This document shows, piece after piece, positions 1 to 6,047 of a stretch of DNA of 6,047 nt. The stretch covers positions 1 through 6,047 of the forward strand of contig DLYC01000298.1 of the NCBI GenBank assembly GCA_003447895.1. Direction: 5' to 3'. The stretch's first letter is position 1. Every line of letters starts with the position of its first letter. This stretch comes from Lachnospiraceae bacterium (GTDB lineage: Bacteria; Bacillota; Clostridia; Lachnospirales; Lachnospiraceae). The notes below the pieces were generated by a model. That model was not told the origin of the DNA. It saw nothing but the letters and a program-made list of their open reading frames with translations, and did no database searches. The translations under genes were made by a program, and so were the position numbers.

Positions 1-2
1 GC

Positions 3-2153
3 GGATCGGAGCAGGGCGGATTCCGTCAGGGCCGTTCCGGCGATCAGGGCGGCTTCGGCACCAGAAGCGCAAAGCCCGGACAGGGCATGCGCGGAACAGG
101 CGCTCAGGCCGGCGGACGCCAGGGAGCAAGACCCGGCTTCGGAGGCCAGTCTTCGAGACCCGGCACCGGTGAAGGCGGACGCCGCAGAACCGGCGCGAGA
201 GCAGGGGAGTCCGAGGGCTTCAACAGAGAGAACGAAAAGCACAGAGACGACAATAAGAGAAAGATGAACCAGGAGCGCGACAAACGCTCCAAGAAGGATC
301 TGATCTACAGCGAGGAGGATACGCCCAGAAAGAGCACCGGCAGAAGCGGCAGATTCATCAAGCCCGAGAAGAAGCCGGCGGCGCCTGCCGAGGTCGAGAT
401 CAAGACGATCACGATCCCCGAGAAGCTCACGGTCAGAGAGCTGGCTGATGCTATGCACAAGAATCCTTCGGATATCATCAAGAAGCTCTTCCTGGCAGGT
501 CAGGTCATGACCCCCAACAGCGAGCTTGAGTATGAAGAGGCGGAGAAGATCGCCCTGGATTACGATATTCTCTGTGAAAAAGAGCAGAAAGTGGACGCGA
601 TCGAGGAGCTTCTGCGCGAGGATGACGAGTCTGAGGAGGATATGGTGACAAGACCTCCGGTCATCTGCGTCATGGGCCATGTCGACCACGGTAAGACCTC
701 CCTGCTCGATACGATCAGAAAGACAAATGTAACAAGAGGAGAAGCGGGCGGAATCACACAGGCGATCGGCGCCTATACGATCACGCTCGACGGACGGAGC
801 ATCACCTTCCTCGATACGCCCGGTCATGAGGCGTTCACGGCGATGCGTATGCGCGGCGCGAATTCGACGGATATTGCAGTCCTGGTAGTCGCTGCCGATG
901 ACGGCGTTATGCCGCAGACAATTGAAGCGATCAACCATGCCAAGGCGGCAGGCGTTGAGATCATCGTTGCAGTCAACAAGATCGACAAGCCGGGGGCAAA
1001 TCCGGAGCGTGTCAAACAGGAACTCACCGAGTATGATCTGGTTCCCACAGACTGGGGCGGAACGACAGAAGTCGTGCCCGTTTCGGCCAAGACCGGAGAA
1101 GGCATCGAGGACCTCCTGGAGACGATCCTTCTGACTGCCGACATTCTGGAGCTCAAGGCGAACCCGAACAGAAACGCCAGAGGACTTGTCCTCGAGGCCA
1201 AGCTGGATAAGGGAAGAGGCCCTGTAGCAAACGTGCTGATCCAGAAGGGTACGCTGCATATCGGAGACTTCATCTCCGCGGGCGCAAGCTCAGGTAAAGT
1301 TCGTGCGATGATCGATGACAAGGGAAGAAGAGTCAAAGAAGCGAAACCTTCCCAGCCTGTCGAGATCCTCGGACTCTCCGATGTCCCCAGCGCCGGTGAA
1401 GTCATCATCGCGCATGAGACGAATGATGAAGCAAAGGCTTATGCGGAGACATACAAGAACCAGCACAAGGAAGAGCTCATCGAAGATACGAAGATGCGCA
1501 TGAACCTGGATGACCTGTTCAGCCAGATGAAGGAAGGAACCCTCAAGGAATTCAACCTGATCATCAAGGCGGATGTACAGGGCTCTGTGGAGGCGCTCAA
1601 GCAGAGTCTCTTAAAGCTCTCCAATGACGAAGTTGTCGTTAAGGTGATCCACGGCGGCGTCGGCGCGATCAATGAGTCGGATGTGACACTGGCTTCCGCA
1701 TCGAATGCGGTCATCATCGGATTCGGTGTGCGTCCCGATCCGGTCGCGAAGGCCATGGCCGAGCACGAAGGCGTTGATATCCGCCTGTACAAAGTCATTT
1801 ACCAGGCCATCGATGCAGTCGAGGCAGCCCTCAAGGGCATGCTCGCGCCTGTCTACGAGGAGCGCGTGATCGGACATGCCGAGGTCAGAATGCTGTTCAA
1901 GGCTTCCGCAGTCGGAAATATCGCAGGTTCCTATGTACTGGACGGCACGATCCGCAGAGGCTGCAAGTGCAGGATCACAAGGGAAGGCGAGCAGATCTTT
2001 GAAGGCGATCTGGCATCCCTTAAGAGATTTAAAGATGATGTCAAGGAAGTGAGAGCCGGTTTCGAATGCGGACTGGTGTTCACCGGATTTGACAAGATGC
2101 AGGTAGGCGACATTGTAGAAGCCTACGATTTGGTAGAGGTACCCAGAACATGA
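3..2153 (+). CDS. infB: Translation initiation factor IF-2, 5'-partial
   Basis: GTPase that brings fMet-tRNA to the 30S subunit and promotes subunit joining. The frame is open to the window's left edge, so the true start lies upstream and the ATG at 87 is only an internal Met; 716 codons are visible. In order: a Gly/Arg/Gln-rich disordered stretch (3 to about 225), a charged Lys/Arg/Glu region, the IF2_N helical domain (about 408-566), an acidic linker (about 600-641), then the G domain. Its motifs are GHVDHGKT (675-698), GGIT (747-758), DTPGH (813-827), NKID (975-986) and SAK (1083-1091). A beta-barrel domain II (about 1170-1420), domain III with ADVQGSVEAL (from about 1551) and the fMet-tRNA-binding C-terminal barrel (about 1863-2100) follow. 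All GTPase motifs are intact. The TGA stop overlaps the rbfA start. In related genomes nusA lies upstream; that part is not visible here. Confidence 0.98.
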   Translation, partial: GSEQGGFRQGRSGDQGGFGTRSAKPGQGMRGTGAQAGGRQGARPGFGGQSSRPGTGEGGRRRTGARAGESEGFNRENEKHRDDNKRKMNQERDKRSKKDLIYSEEDTPRKSTGRSGRFIKPEKKPAAPAEVEIKTITIPEKLTVRELADAMHKNPSDIIKKLFLAGQVMTPNSELEYEEAEKIALDYDILCEKEQKVDAIEELLREDDESEEDMVTRPPVICVMGHVDHGKTSLLDTIRKTNVTRGEAGGITQAIGAYTITLDGRSITFLDTPGHEAFTAMRMRGANSTDIAVLVVAADDGVMPQTIEAINHAKAAGVEIIVAVNKIDKPGANPERVKQELTEYDLVPTDWGGTTEVVPVSAKTGEGIEDLLETILLTADILELKANPNRNARGLVLEAKLDKGRGPVANVLIQKGTLHIGDFISAGASSGKVRAMIDDKGRRVKEAKPSQPVEILGLSDVPSAGEVIIAHETNDEAKAYAETYKNQHKEELIEDTKMRMNLDDLFSQMKEGTLKEFNLIIKADVQGSVEALKQSLLKLSNDEVVVKVIHGGVGAINESDVTLASASNAVIIGFGVRPDPVAKAMAEHEGVDIRLYKVIYQAIDAVEAALKGMLAPVYEERVIGHAEVRMLFKASAVGNIAGSYVLDGTIRRGCKCRITREGEQIFEGDLASLKRFKDDVKEVRAGFECGLVFTGFDKMQVGDIVEAYDLVEVPRT

Positions 2154-2539
2154 GAAAAAACAGCGTAAAGAACCGCAGGATCAATGAGGAAGTGCAGAAG
2201 GCGCTGGCCGCCATCGTGCGCGAAGTCAAAGATCCGCGGATCAGTCCGCTGACGAGCATTACGGGGACGGAAGTGGCTCCGGATCTCAAGACTTGTAAAG
2301 TCTATGTGAGCGTATACGGAAATGAAGAGGCCCGCGTAAAGACGATGGAAGGTCTTCACAGCGCGGCGCGCTTTATCCGGGGAGAATTGGCCAGAAAGGT
2401 CAATCTCCGGAATACGCCGGAGCTGACATTTGTATCGGACGATTCCATTGCTTACGGTGTTGCAATGTCACACAGGATCGACGAAGTGACGGCAAAGGAC
2501 CGCGAGGCGGAAGAAGCCCGGGGCGAATCAGCGGAATAA
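2150..2539 (+). CDS. rbfA: 30S ribosome-binding factor RbfA
   Basis: Small KH-fold protein that binds the immature 30S subunit and helps mature the 16S rRNA 5' region, notably during cold adaptation (family knowledge). It has 129 residues, the usual size. Visible family features are an N-terminal helix with RINEEVQKALA, the DPRI motif at residues 28-31, the strand TEVAPDLKTCKVYVSV (about 40-55), and the later segment LRNTPELTFVSDDS before an acidic, probably flexible tail. The ATG shares four bases (ATGA) with the infB stop, so translation is probably coupled. A modest Shine-Dalgarno, GAGGT (2136-2140), lies inside infB nine bases upstream of the start. Nothing is missing or broken. Confidence 0.97.
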   Translation: MRKNSVKNRRINEEVQKALAAIVREVKDPRISPLTSITGTEVAPDLKTCKVYVSVYGNEEARVKTMEGLHSAARFIRGELARKVNLRNTPELTFVSDDSIAYGVAMSHRIDEVTAKDREAEEARGESAE

Positions 2540-2591
2540 CAAAAAGGCACGAAGCCGGCCGCAGGATCTTAAACGAAAGACCTAAATAAGA

Positions 2592-3578
2592 ATGAAAATA
2601 CTCGAACAGGTAAAGAATTGTAAGCGAATAGGCATAAGCGGACATGAGAACCCGGACGGAGACTGCGCGGGATCCTGCTGCGGACTGGCGCTCTATCTCA
2701 GAAAAAAGATGCCGGAGGCACAGGTCGATATTTTCCTGGAGGAACTGCCGGGCTCTCTGGAGCGCTGCATTCCGGGAAGTGACACGATCCTGCATGAGAT
2801 ACCTTCGGAAGCGGACCGATATGATGCGTTTATTGTCCTCGACAGTACACCTGAGAGGACCGGCGGCGCCTATGCTCTGTACAAGAAGGCCGAAAGGAAG
2901 ATCAACATCGATCATCACAGGACCAACAAGGGCCCTTCGGACGCGGTCACGTATATCGACGGAGACGCGTCCAGCGCCTGTGAACTTGTGTATAATGTGA
3001 TCGAACGCGAGGACATTGACCGCGAGATCGCAAAGGCGCTCTATGTGGGAATGGTCACAGACACGGGTGTCTTTCAATACTCCAATACGTCCGAGTCCAC
3101 GATGAGGGCGGCAGGGCACCTCATGTCCTTCGGATTTGATTTCTCCGCGCTGATCCGGGAAGTTTTCTTTGCAAGAACGTTTACACAGGCGAAAATCCTG
3201 GGAACGGCTCTCACGAGAGCGGAGCTCCTGCTGCAGGGGAAACTCATCCTGTGCGTCCTGGACAAAAAGACACTGGAGGAAGTCGGTGCCGAAAGGAAAG
3301 ACCTTGACGGGATCAGTGCCCAGATGTGTCTGACGGAGGGCGTCGACTGCTCGGTTCTCGTTCATGAATCGGGATCCGGGGAGTGGAGAGCGAGCTTTCG
3401 ATCGGCCAATATCACGGATGTGTCGCATACGGCGCGCCTGTTTGAAGGGGGCGGGCATATGAGAGCATCCGGCTGCACGATCCGGACGGAGGCCAAAAAG
3501 GGCCGGGATCTGGCAGCGTGCCTGGATATTCTTATAAAGGATATTGAGAGGCAGCTAAGAGATGCCGGAGCAATCTGA
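2592..3578 (+). CDS. nrnA: DHH/DHHA1 phosphoesterase, NrnA-like oligoribonuclease / pAp phosphatase
   Basis: Members of this family degrade 2-5 nt RNAs to mononucleotides and, in several species, dephosphorylate 3'-phosphoadenosine 5'-phosphate; they are cytoplasmic and metal (Mn2+) dependent. The 328-residue length fits the family. All expected metal ligands are visible: GHENPDGD with H18, D22 and D24; D84 in IVLDSTPERTG; D107-H108-H109, the DHH signature; and D157 in VTDTGVFQYSN. The C-terminal DHHA1 substrate-binding domain carries GGGHMRASG (from residue 286). The start is chosen because the first motif begins 18 residues in, as is usual, and because an in-frame stop lies just upstream (2583-2585). 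The upstream sequence is A-rich with no good Shine-Dalgarno, so initiation may be weak. This gene sits between rbfA and truB in many Firmicutes. Whether it acts on nanoRNA, pAp or both (or on cyclic dinucleotide products, as GdpP/Pde2 relatives do) cannot be told from sequence alone. Confidence 0.88.
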   Translation: MKILEQVKNCKRIGISGHENPDGDCAGSCCGLALYLRKKMPEAQVDIFLEELPGSLERCIPGSDTILHEIPSEADRYDAFIVLDSTPERTGGAYALYKKAERKINIDHHRTNKGPSDAVTYIDGDASSACELVYNVIEREDIDREIAKALYVGMVTDTGVFQYSNTSESTMRAAGHLMSFGFDFSALIREVFFARTFTQAKILGTALTRAELLLQGKLILCVLDKKTLEEVGAERKDLDGISAQMCLTEGVDCSVLVHESGSGEWRASFRSANITDVSHTARLFEGGGHMRASGCTIRTEAKKGRDLAACLDILIKDIERQLRDAGAI

Positions 3579-3643
3579 TCCCGAAGGGAATCTCCGGGCC
3601 GGCGGGAAAGCGCGGAATCAAGTTATCGAAGGGAAAAATCTCC

Positions 3644-4588
3644 ATGTTTCATGGAATGATGACAATCAATAAAGAAGCGGGATATACATCGAGCGACGTG
3701 GTGGCGCGTCTCAGAGGGATCCTGCACATGAAGAAGATCGGGCATACAGGAACACTTGATCCGGATGCGGAAGGAGTGCTTCCTGTATGTTTGGGTAATG
3801 GAACAAAACTCTGTGATCTGATCGCCGACAGGGACAAAGAATACACGGCGGTCATGCACCTGGGAACCGTGACAGATACGCAGGACATGAGCGGCTCTGT
3901 GATCCGGCAGATTTCCGACGGGGAAGTCAGAGAGAGGGTCACGGAGGAGGCGCTCCGGGAAGCGGTCAGTGAATTTACCGGAACGATCAGCCAGATCCCG
4001 CCCATGTATTCCGCTGTGAAGGTGAACGGAAAGCGCCTGTATCAGCTGGCCAGGGAGGGAAAGACCGTCGAGAGGGCCGCAAGGCAGATCGAGATCTACG
4101 AGCTTGAAATCCTTGGGATCGACCTCCCGCGTGTGACGATGCGCGTGCGCTGCTCCAAGGGGACCTATATCAGGACGCTCTGCCACGATATCGGCGAAAA
4201 GCTGGGCACCGGCGCGGCGATGGAGCACCTGGTCCGCACAAGGGTCGGGAACTTTACACTGAGTCGTTCCCTGACGCTGGATGAAGCGGAGAAGATCATG
4301 AAATCCGACGCGCCGGAGAGGATCGGGGCCTATATCCTTCCGGTGGATGAATTTTTTGACAGCGCTCCGAAAGCGCATGTGAGAGAAGAGGGGATGCGCT
4401 ATCTCTTAAACGGAAATACCGTAAAGAGATCTCTGACGGACCTCGCGCTCTCGCGCGTCCCGGGACCCGGATCCGGGGCAAAAGACAGATATGTCAGAAT
4501 GTATGACGGCGACGGAAAGTTTTATGCCCTCTACGAGTACAAGAACTCCGGCGACGAGCTTCGGTGTGTAAAAATGTTCCTGTCATGA
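3644..4588 (+). CDS. truB: tRNA pseudouridine(55) synthase TruB
   Basis: Isomerises U55 in the T-loop of elongator tRNAs to pseudouridine. The 314-residue protein has the family landmarks. The catalytic motif GHTGTLDPDAEGVLPV has its nucleophile at D39. The KEYTA segment carries the active-site Tyr67, SAVKVNGKRLYQLAREGK starts at residue 123, and CSKGTYIRTL (170-179) carries the conserved Arg177. The C-terminal segment from about residue 245 (GMRYLLNGN onward) is the small PUA-like RNA-binding domain seen in bacterial TruB. The ATG at 3644 is preferred because GAAGGG (3628-3633) lies ten bases upstream and the N-terminus aligns with the usual NGxxxINK opening. Two further in-frame Met codons at 3656 and 3659 are too far from that site. 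A 65-base gap separates it from nrnA and 19 bases from ribF, consistent with one transcript. Confidence 0.97.
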   Translation: MFHGMMTINKEAGYTSSDVVARLRGILHMKKIGHTGTLDPDAEGVLPVCLGNGTKLCDLIADRDKEYTAVMHLGTVTDTQDMSGSVIRQISDGEVRERVTEEALREAVSEFTGTISQIPPMYSAVKVNGKRLYQLAREGKTVERAARQIEIYELEILGIDLPRVTMRVRCSKGTYIRTLCHDIGEKLGTGAAMEHLVRTRVGNFTLSRSLTLDEAEKIMKSDAPERIGAYILPVDEFFDSAPKAHVREEGMRYLLNGNTVKRSLTDLALSRVPGPGSGAKDRYVRMYDGDGKFYALYEYKNSGDELRCVKMFLS

Positions 4589-4607
4589 CAAGACGGAAAG
4601 GACTGGA

Positions 4608-5531
4608 ATGCAGATAATCAGCGGGACAACAGACTTCAGGATCACAGAAAAGACAGCGGTGGCCATCGGCAAATTCGACGGCCTTCATCTGGGACACAGA
4701 AAACTTCTCGGGGAGATCATAAAGGAAAAGGAAAAGGGGCTCAAGGCGGCAGTCTTTACATTTGACCCATCCCCGGAGATCTTCTTCGGAATGAATCCGT
4801 CCCGGGAGCTGTCCACAAACGCTGAAAAGAGAGAGCTCTTTGAGGAGATCGGGATCGATATTCTGGTGGAATTTCCGTTTAACAGGGAAACGGCGGCCAC
4901 ATCTCCGGAAGATTTTGTGACTAAGATCCTCTGCGGAAGGATGAACGCGGGCTTTGTCGCAGCCGGGTCCGATCTGTCTTTTGGCGCGAAGGGAAAGGGA
5001 AACTTTGCCCTGATGTCGTCTCTTGCGAAGGAGCTTGGCTTTGAGGCGCGCCGCATTGACAAAATAGAGAGAAACGGGAAGGTGATCAGTTCGACGCTGA
5101 TCAGGAGCCTCGTCGAAGAGGGCAATATGGAGGAGGCCGCGGCCTGCCTCGGCGCTCCGTACAGGATCACGGGAAAGATCGTGCACGGAAGGGCACTCGG
5201 CAGGAGGATCGGGATCCCCACGCTGAATCAGATCCCGCCTACGGACAAACTGCTTCCCCCCTTCGGCGTCTACTACTCGGAAGTGAAGGCGGACGGAAAG
5301 CTTTACAAAGGAATGACGAACATAGGGATCAAGCCCACGGTCACGGAGGAGCACAAGATCACCGTGGAGACATATCTGTTTGACTTTTCGGGAGACCTCT
5401 ACGGCGAGTTCGCGGACGTGCGTCTCCTGACATTCAGAAGGCCGGAGGCGCGATTCCATGACATTGCGGAGCTTAAGAGCACGATGGAAAAAGACATCCG
5501 GGCAGGAAGGATCTACCACGGCCTTGAATAA
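4608..5531 (+). CDS. ribF: Bifunctional riboflavin kinase / FMN adenylyltransferase (FAD synthetase)
   Basis: Converts riboflavin to FMN and then FAD, using ATP in both steps. The 307-residue length is typical of the bifunctional form. The N-terminal nucleotidyltransferase domain shows GKFDGLHLGH (21-30) and ISSTLIR (160-166). The C-terminal flavokinase domain shows GRALGRRIGIPT followed by Leu-Asn (194-207), NIGIKPT (238-244) and the expected catalytic Glu254 in VETYLFDF. The kinase motif reads PTLN where PTAN is commonest; the Thr and Asn are kept, so activity is expected. A Shine-Dalgarno AAAGGA (4597-4602) sits five bases before the ATG. The gene directly follows truB, as in many bacteria, and is probably co-transcribed. 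I see no riboswitch here; FMN riboswitches control other riboflavin genes and none is expected in this position. Confidence 0.97.
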   Translation: MQIISGTTDFRITEKTAVAIGKFDGLHLGHRKLLGEIIKEKEKGLKAAVFTFDPSPEIFFGMNPSRELSTNAEKRELFEEIGIDILVEFPFNRETAATSPEDFVTKILCGRMNAGFVAAGSDLSFGAKGKGNFALMSSLAKELGFEARRIDKIERNGKVISSTLIRSLVEEGNMEEAAACLGAPYRITGKIVHGRALGRRIGIPTLNQIPPTDKLLPPFGVYYSEVKADGKLYKGMTNIGIKPTVTEEHKITVETYLFDFSGDLYGEFADVRLLTFRRPEARFHDIAELKSTMEKDIRAGRIYHGLE

Positions 5532-5538
5532 GGCATTT

Positions 5539-5554
5539 GAAGCCGGCTTCCGGC
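5539..5554 (+). other. Small GC-rich palindrome/hairpin after ribF
   Basis: Just after the ribF stop, bases 5539-5550 form a perfect 12-base palindrome (GAAGCCGGCTTC). Overlapping it, GCCGG (5542-5546) and CCGGC (5550-5554) can form a 5-bp hairpin with a three-base loop. The next bases (AAGTTCCTGTTT) are only weakly T-rich, so it is at best an inefficient terminator. It may instead protect the 3' end of the upstream message or have no role. It lies directly upstream of the rpsO promoter, where partial separation of the two transcription units would make sense. Confidence 0.35.
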
Positions 5555-5563
5555 AAGTTCCTG

Positions 5564-5592
5564 TTTACATTCGGAAAATAATGTGGTAGAAT
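5564..5592 (+). promoter_or_regulatory. Sigma-A-type promoter for rpsO, with extended -10
   Basis: The -35 box TTTACA (5564-5569; 5 of 6 to TTGACA) and the -10 box TAGAAT (5587-5592; 5 of 6 to TATAAT) are separated by exactly 17 bases. A TG dinucleotide at 5584-5585 gives an extended -10 (TGgTAGAAT). The spacer is A/T-rich, unlike the surrounding GC-rich sequence. Transcription would start near 5599, giving a leader of about 84 bases before rpsO. This suggests that rpsO has its own strong promoter as well as any read-through from the infB operon. Confidence 0.82.
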
Positions 5593-5598
5593 GCGATT

Positions 5599-5682
5599 TG
5601 TTTAACGGCTACCGACACTTGGGCCGAAGCTGCTCCGGCGCGGTCTCGGTGTACGGCGGATAAAAAAGAAAAGGAGAAAGCT
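5599..5682 (+). promoter_or_regulatory. Structured rpsO mRNA leader, candidate S15 autoregulatory element
   Basis: The leader between the inferred start site and the rpsO ATG contains an imperfect hairpin that I paired by hand. Bases 5612-5614 pair with 5654-5656, A5653 is bulged, 5615-5619 pair with 5648-5652, U5620 faces C5647, and 5621-5626 pair with 5641-5646. The loop is 5627-5640. That makes 14 pairs, including G-U, G-C, G-U in succession at 5621-5623/5644-5646. S15 proteins are known to repress their own mRNA in several bacteria through leader structures that often carry a G-U/G-C motif like that of 16S helix 22. No U-run follows the hairpin, so it is not a terminator; any control would act on translation. 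The stem ends 14 bases before the Shine-Dalgarno. That this RNA binds S15 is inference. Confidence 0.5.
5671..5676 (+). promoter_or_regulatory. Strong ribosome binding site of rpsO
   Basis: AAGGAG lies six bases before the rpsO ATG in an unpaired, A-rich stretch. It is the best ribosome binding site of any gene in the window, in keeping with the high demand for a ribosomal protein, and it fixes the start codon at 5683. Confidence 0.85.
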
Positions 5683-5949
5683 ATGATTACCAAAGAGAAA
5701 AAGACAGAAGTTATCAAAGAGTACGCAAGATTTGAGGGCGACACAGGTTCACCGGAAGTTCAGATCGCAATCCTTACCGCAAGGATCAAGGAACTGACTG
5801 AGCACATGAAGGCGAACAAGAAGGATCACCACAGCGCAAGAGGACTTCAGAAGATGGTCGGTAAGCGCAGAGCACTTCTTGACTATCTCAAGAGAACAGA
5901 CCTTGAGAGCTATCGTTCCCTGATCAAGAGACTTGGAATCAGAAAGTAA
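5683..5949 (+). CDS. rpsO: 30S ribosomal protein S15
   Basis: Primary 16S rRNA-binding protein that organises the central domain (helices 20-22) of the 30S subunit and contributes to an intersubunit bridge. The protein has 88 residues, essentially the universal length. Hallmarks are the N-terminal [19 protein letters not shown] segment, the [17 protein letters not shown] segment (HHSxRGL is the rRNA-contacting loop), and the C-terminal [24 protein letters not shown] helix region. It is transcribed from its own promoter behind a structured leader and has a strong Shine-Dalgarno. Its codons differ from the neighbours in the manner of highly expressed genes, with recurrent aag, gaa, ctt and aga. 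In related genomes pnp commonly lies next downstream. Confidence 0.99.
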   Translation: MITKEKKTEVIKEYARFEGDTGSPEVQIAILTARIKELTEHMKANKKDHHSARGLQKMVGKRRALLDYLKRTDLESYRSLIKRLGIRK

Positions 5950-5962
5950 TTCATAGGATCAC

Positions 5963-6007
5963 AGAGACGGCTAAGACCGGAAACACGGTTTATGCCGTCT
6001 CTTTCTC
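5963..6007 (+). terminator. Factor-independent terminator after rpsO
   Basis: A perfect 9-bp stem (5963-5971 with 5994-6002, AGAGACGGC/GCCGTCTCT) begins 13 bases after the rpsO stop. It is topped by a second short stem, ACCG/CGGT (5976-5979 with 5986-5989). A T-rich but interrupted run (TTTCTC, 6002-6007) follows. The U-tract is imperfect, so termination may be partial and allow read-through to a downstream gene. In E. coli the equivalent rpsO-pnp gap holds both a terminator and an RNase III hairpin; a processing role here is therefore possible as well. Confidence 0.72.
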
Positions 6008-6047
6008 GTCATAGATTCAGACGGGAAAAGGGAGATCTTTCCTGTGG

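Noticed and set aside
87..89. ATG at 87 as the infB start codon
   Set aside because: The frame stays open to the window edge with the same Gly-rich composition, and there is no Shine-Dalgarno before 87. The real start is upstream.
2991..2996. Perfect TATAAT inside nrnA
   Set aside because: No -35-like hexamer at 16-18 bases upstream and no extended TG; it encodes part of the conserved ELVYNV segment.
2400..3458. Minus-strand open frame of 352 codons opposite nrnA
   Set aside because: It lies opposite a gene with all catalytic motifs intact. The product has no recognisable domain and is rich in Arg, His and Pro, as expected of an antisense frame in GC-rich coding DNA.
3579..3592. Small TCCC-GAA-GGGA hairpin right after the nrnA stop
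   Set aside because: Only four solid pairs and no T-run, so no support for a terminator; truB follows closely in the same direction.
3623..4378. Minus-strand open frame of 251 codons opposite truB
   Set aside because: Same reason: it overlaps a fully conserved TruB reading frame and has no family features.
4494..5519. Minus-strand open frame of 341 codons opposite ribF
   Set aside because: A shadow of ribF codon usage; no recognisable motif and no convincing start signal.
6003..6047. Possible start of pnp at the right edge
   Set aside because: No start codon with a ribosome binding site and no PNPase-like residues are visible; its presence would be a guess from gene order.

Overview
The window is a slice of the conserved nusA-infB translation operon of a Gram-positive Firmicute. 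It is most likely a relatively GC-rich member of the Clostridia, of the Lachnospiraceae type. That placement rests on three things I recognise: gene order, the Gly/Arg/Gln-rich IF2 N-terminus, and the wording of the IF2 C-terminal half. It is not based on a database search. All genes are on the + strand, and coding sequence fills almost everything.

Layout: infB (5' end cut off by the window edge) overlaps rbfA by four bases. A 52-base gap leads to a DHH/DHHA1 phosphoesterase (nrnA), a 65-base gap to truB, and a 19-base gap to ribF. A 151-base non-coding stretch then holds a small GC hairpin, a strong sigma-A-type promoter and a structured leader, followed by rpsO. A terminator-like hairpin closes rpsO. 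The last 45 bases hold no gene I can support. pnp commonly follows rpsO in this group, but its start is not in the window.

The genes share a theme of translation and RNA metabolism. IF2 places initiator tRNA, RbfA matures the 30S subunit, TruB makes Psi55 in tRNA, S15 nucleates the 30S central domain, and NrnA finishes RNA decay by degrading very short RNAs. RibF, which makes FMN and FAD, is the metabolic member but is a regular resident of this cluster.

I found no mobile element, CRISPR array, tRNA or rRNA, and no sign of a new system. The most interesting non-coding part is the rpsO leader. It folds by hand into a 14-pair hairpin with alternating G-U/G-C pairs, which makes it a candidate S15 autoregulatory RNA. 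The long minus-strand open frames under nrnA, truB and ribF look like shadows of GC-rich coding sequence.
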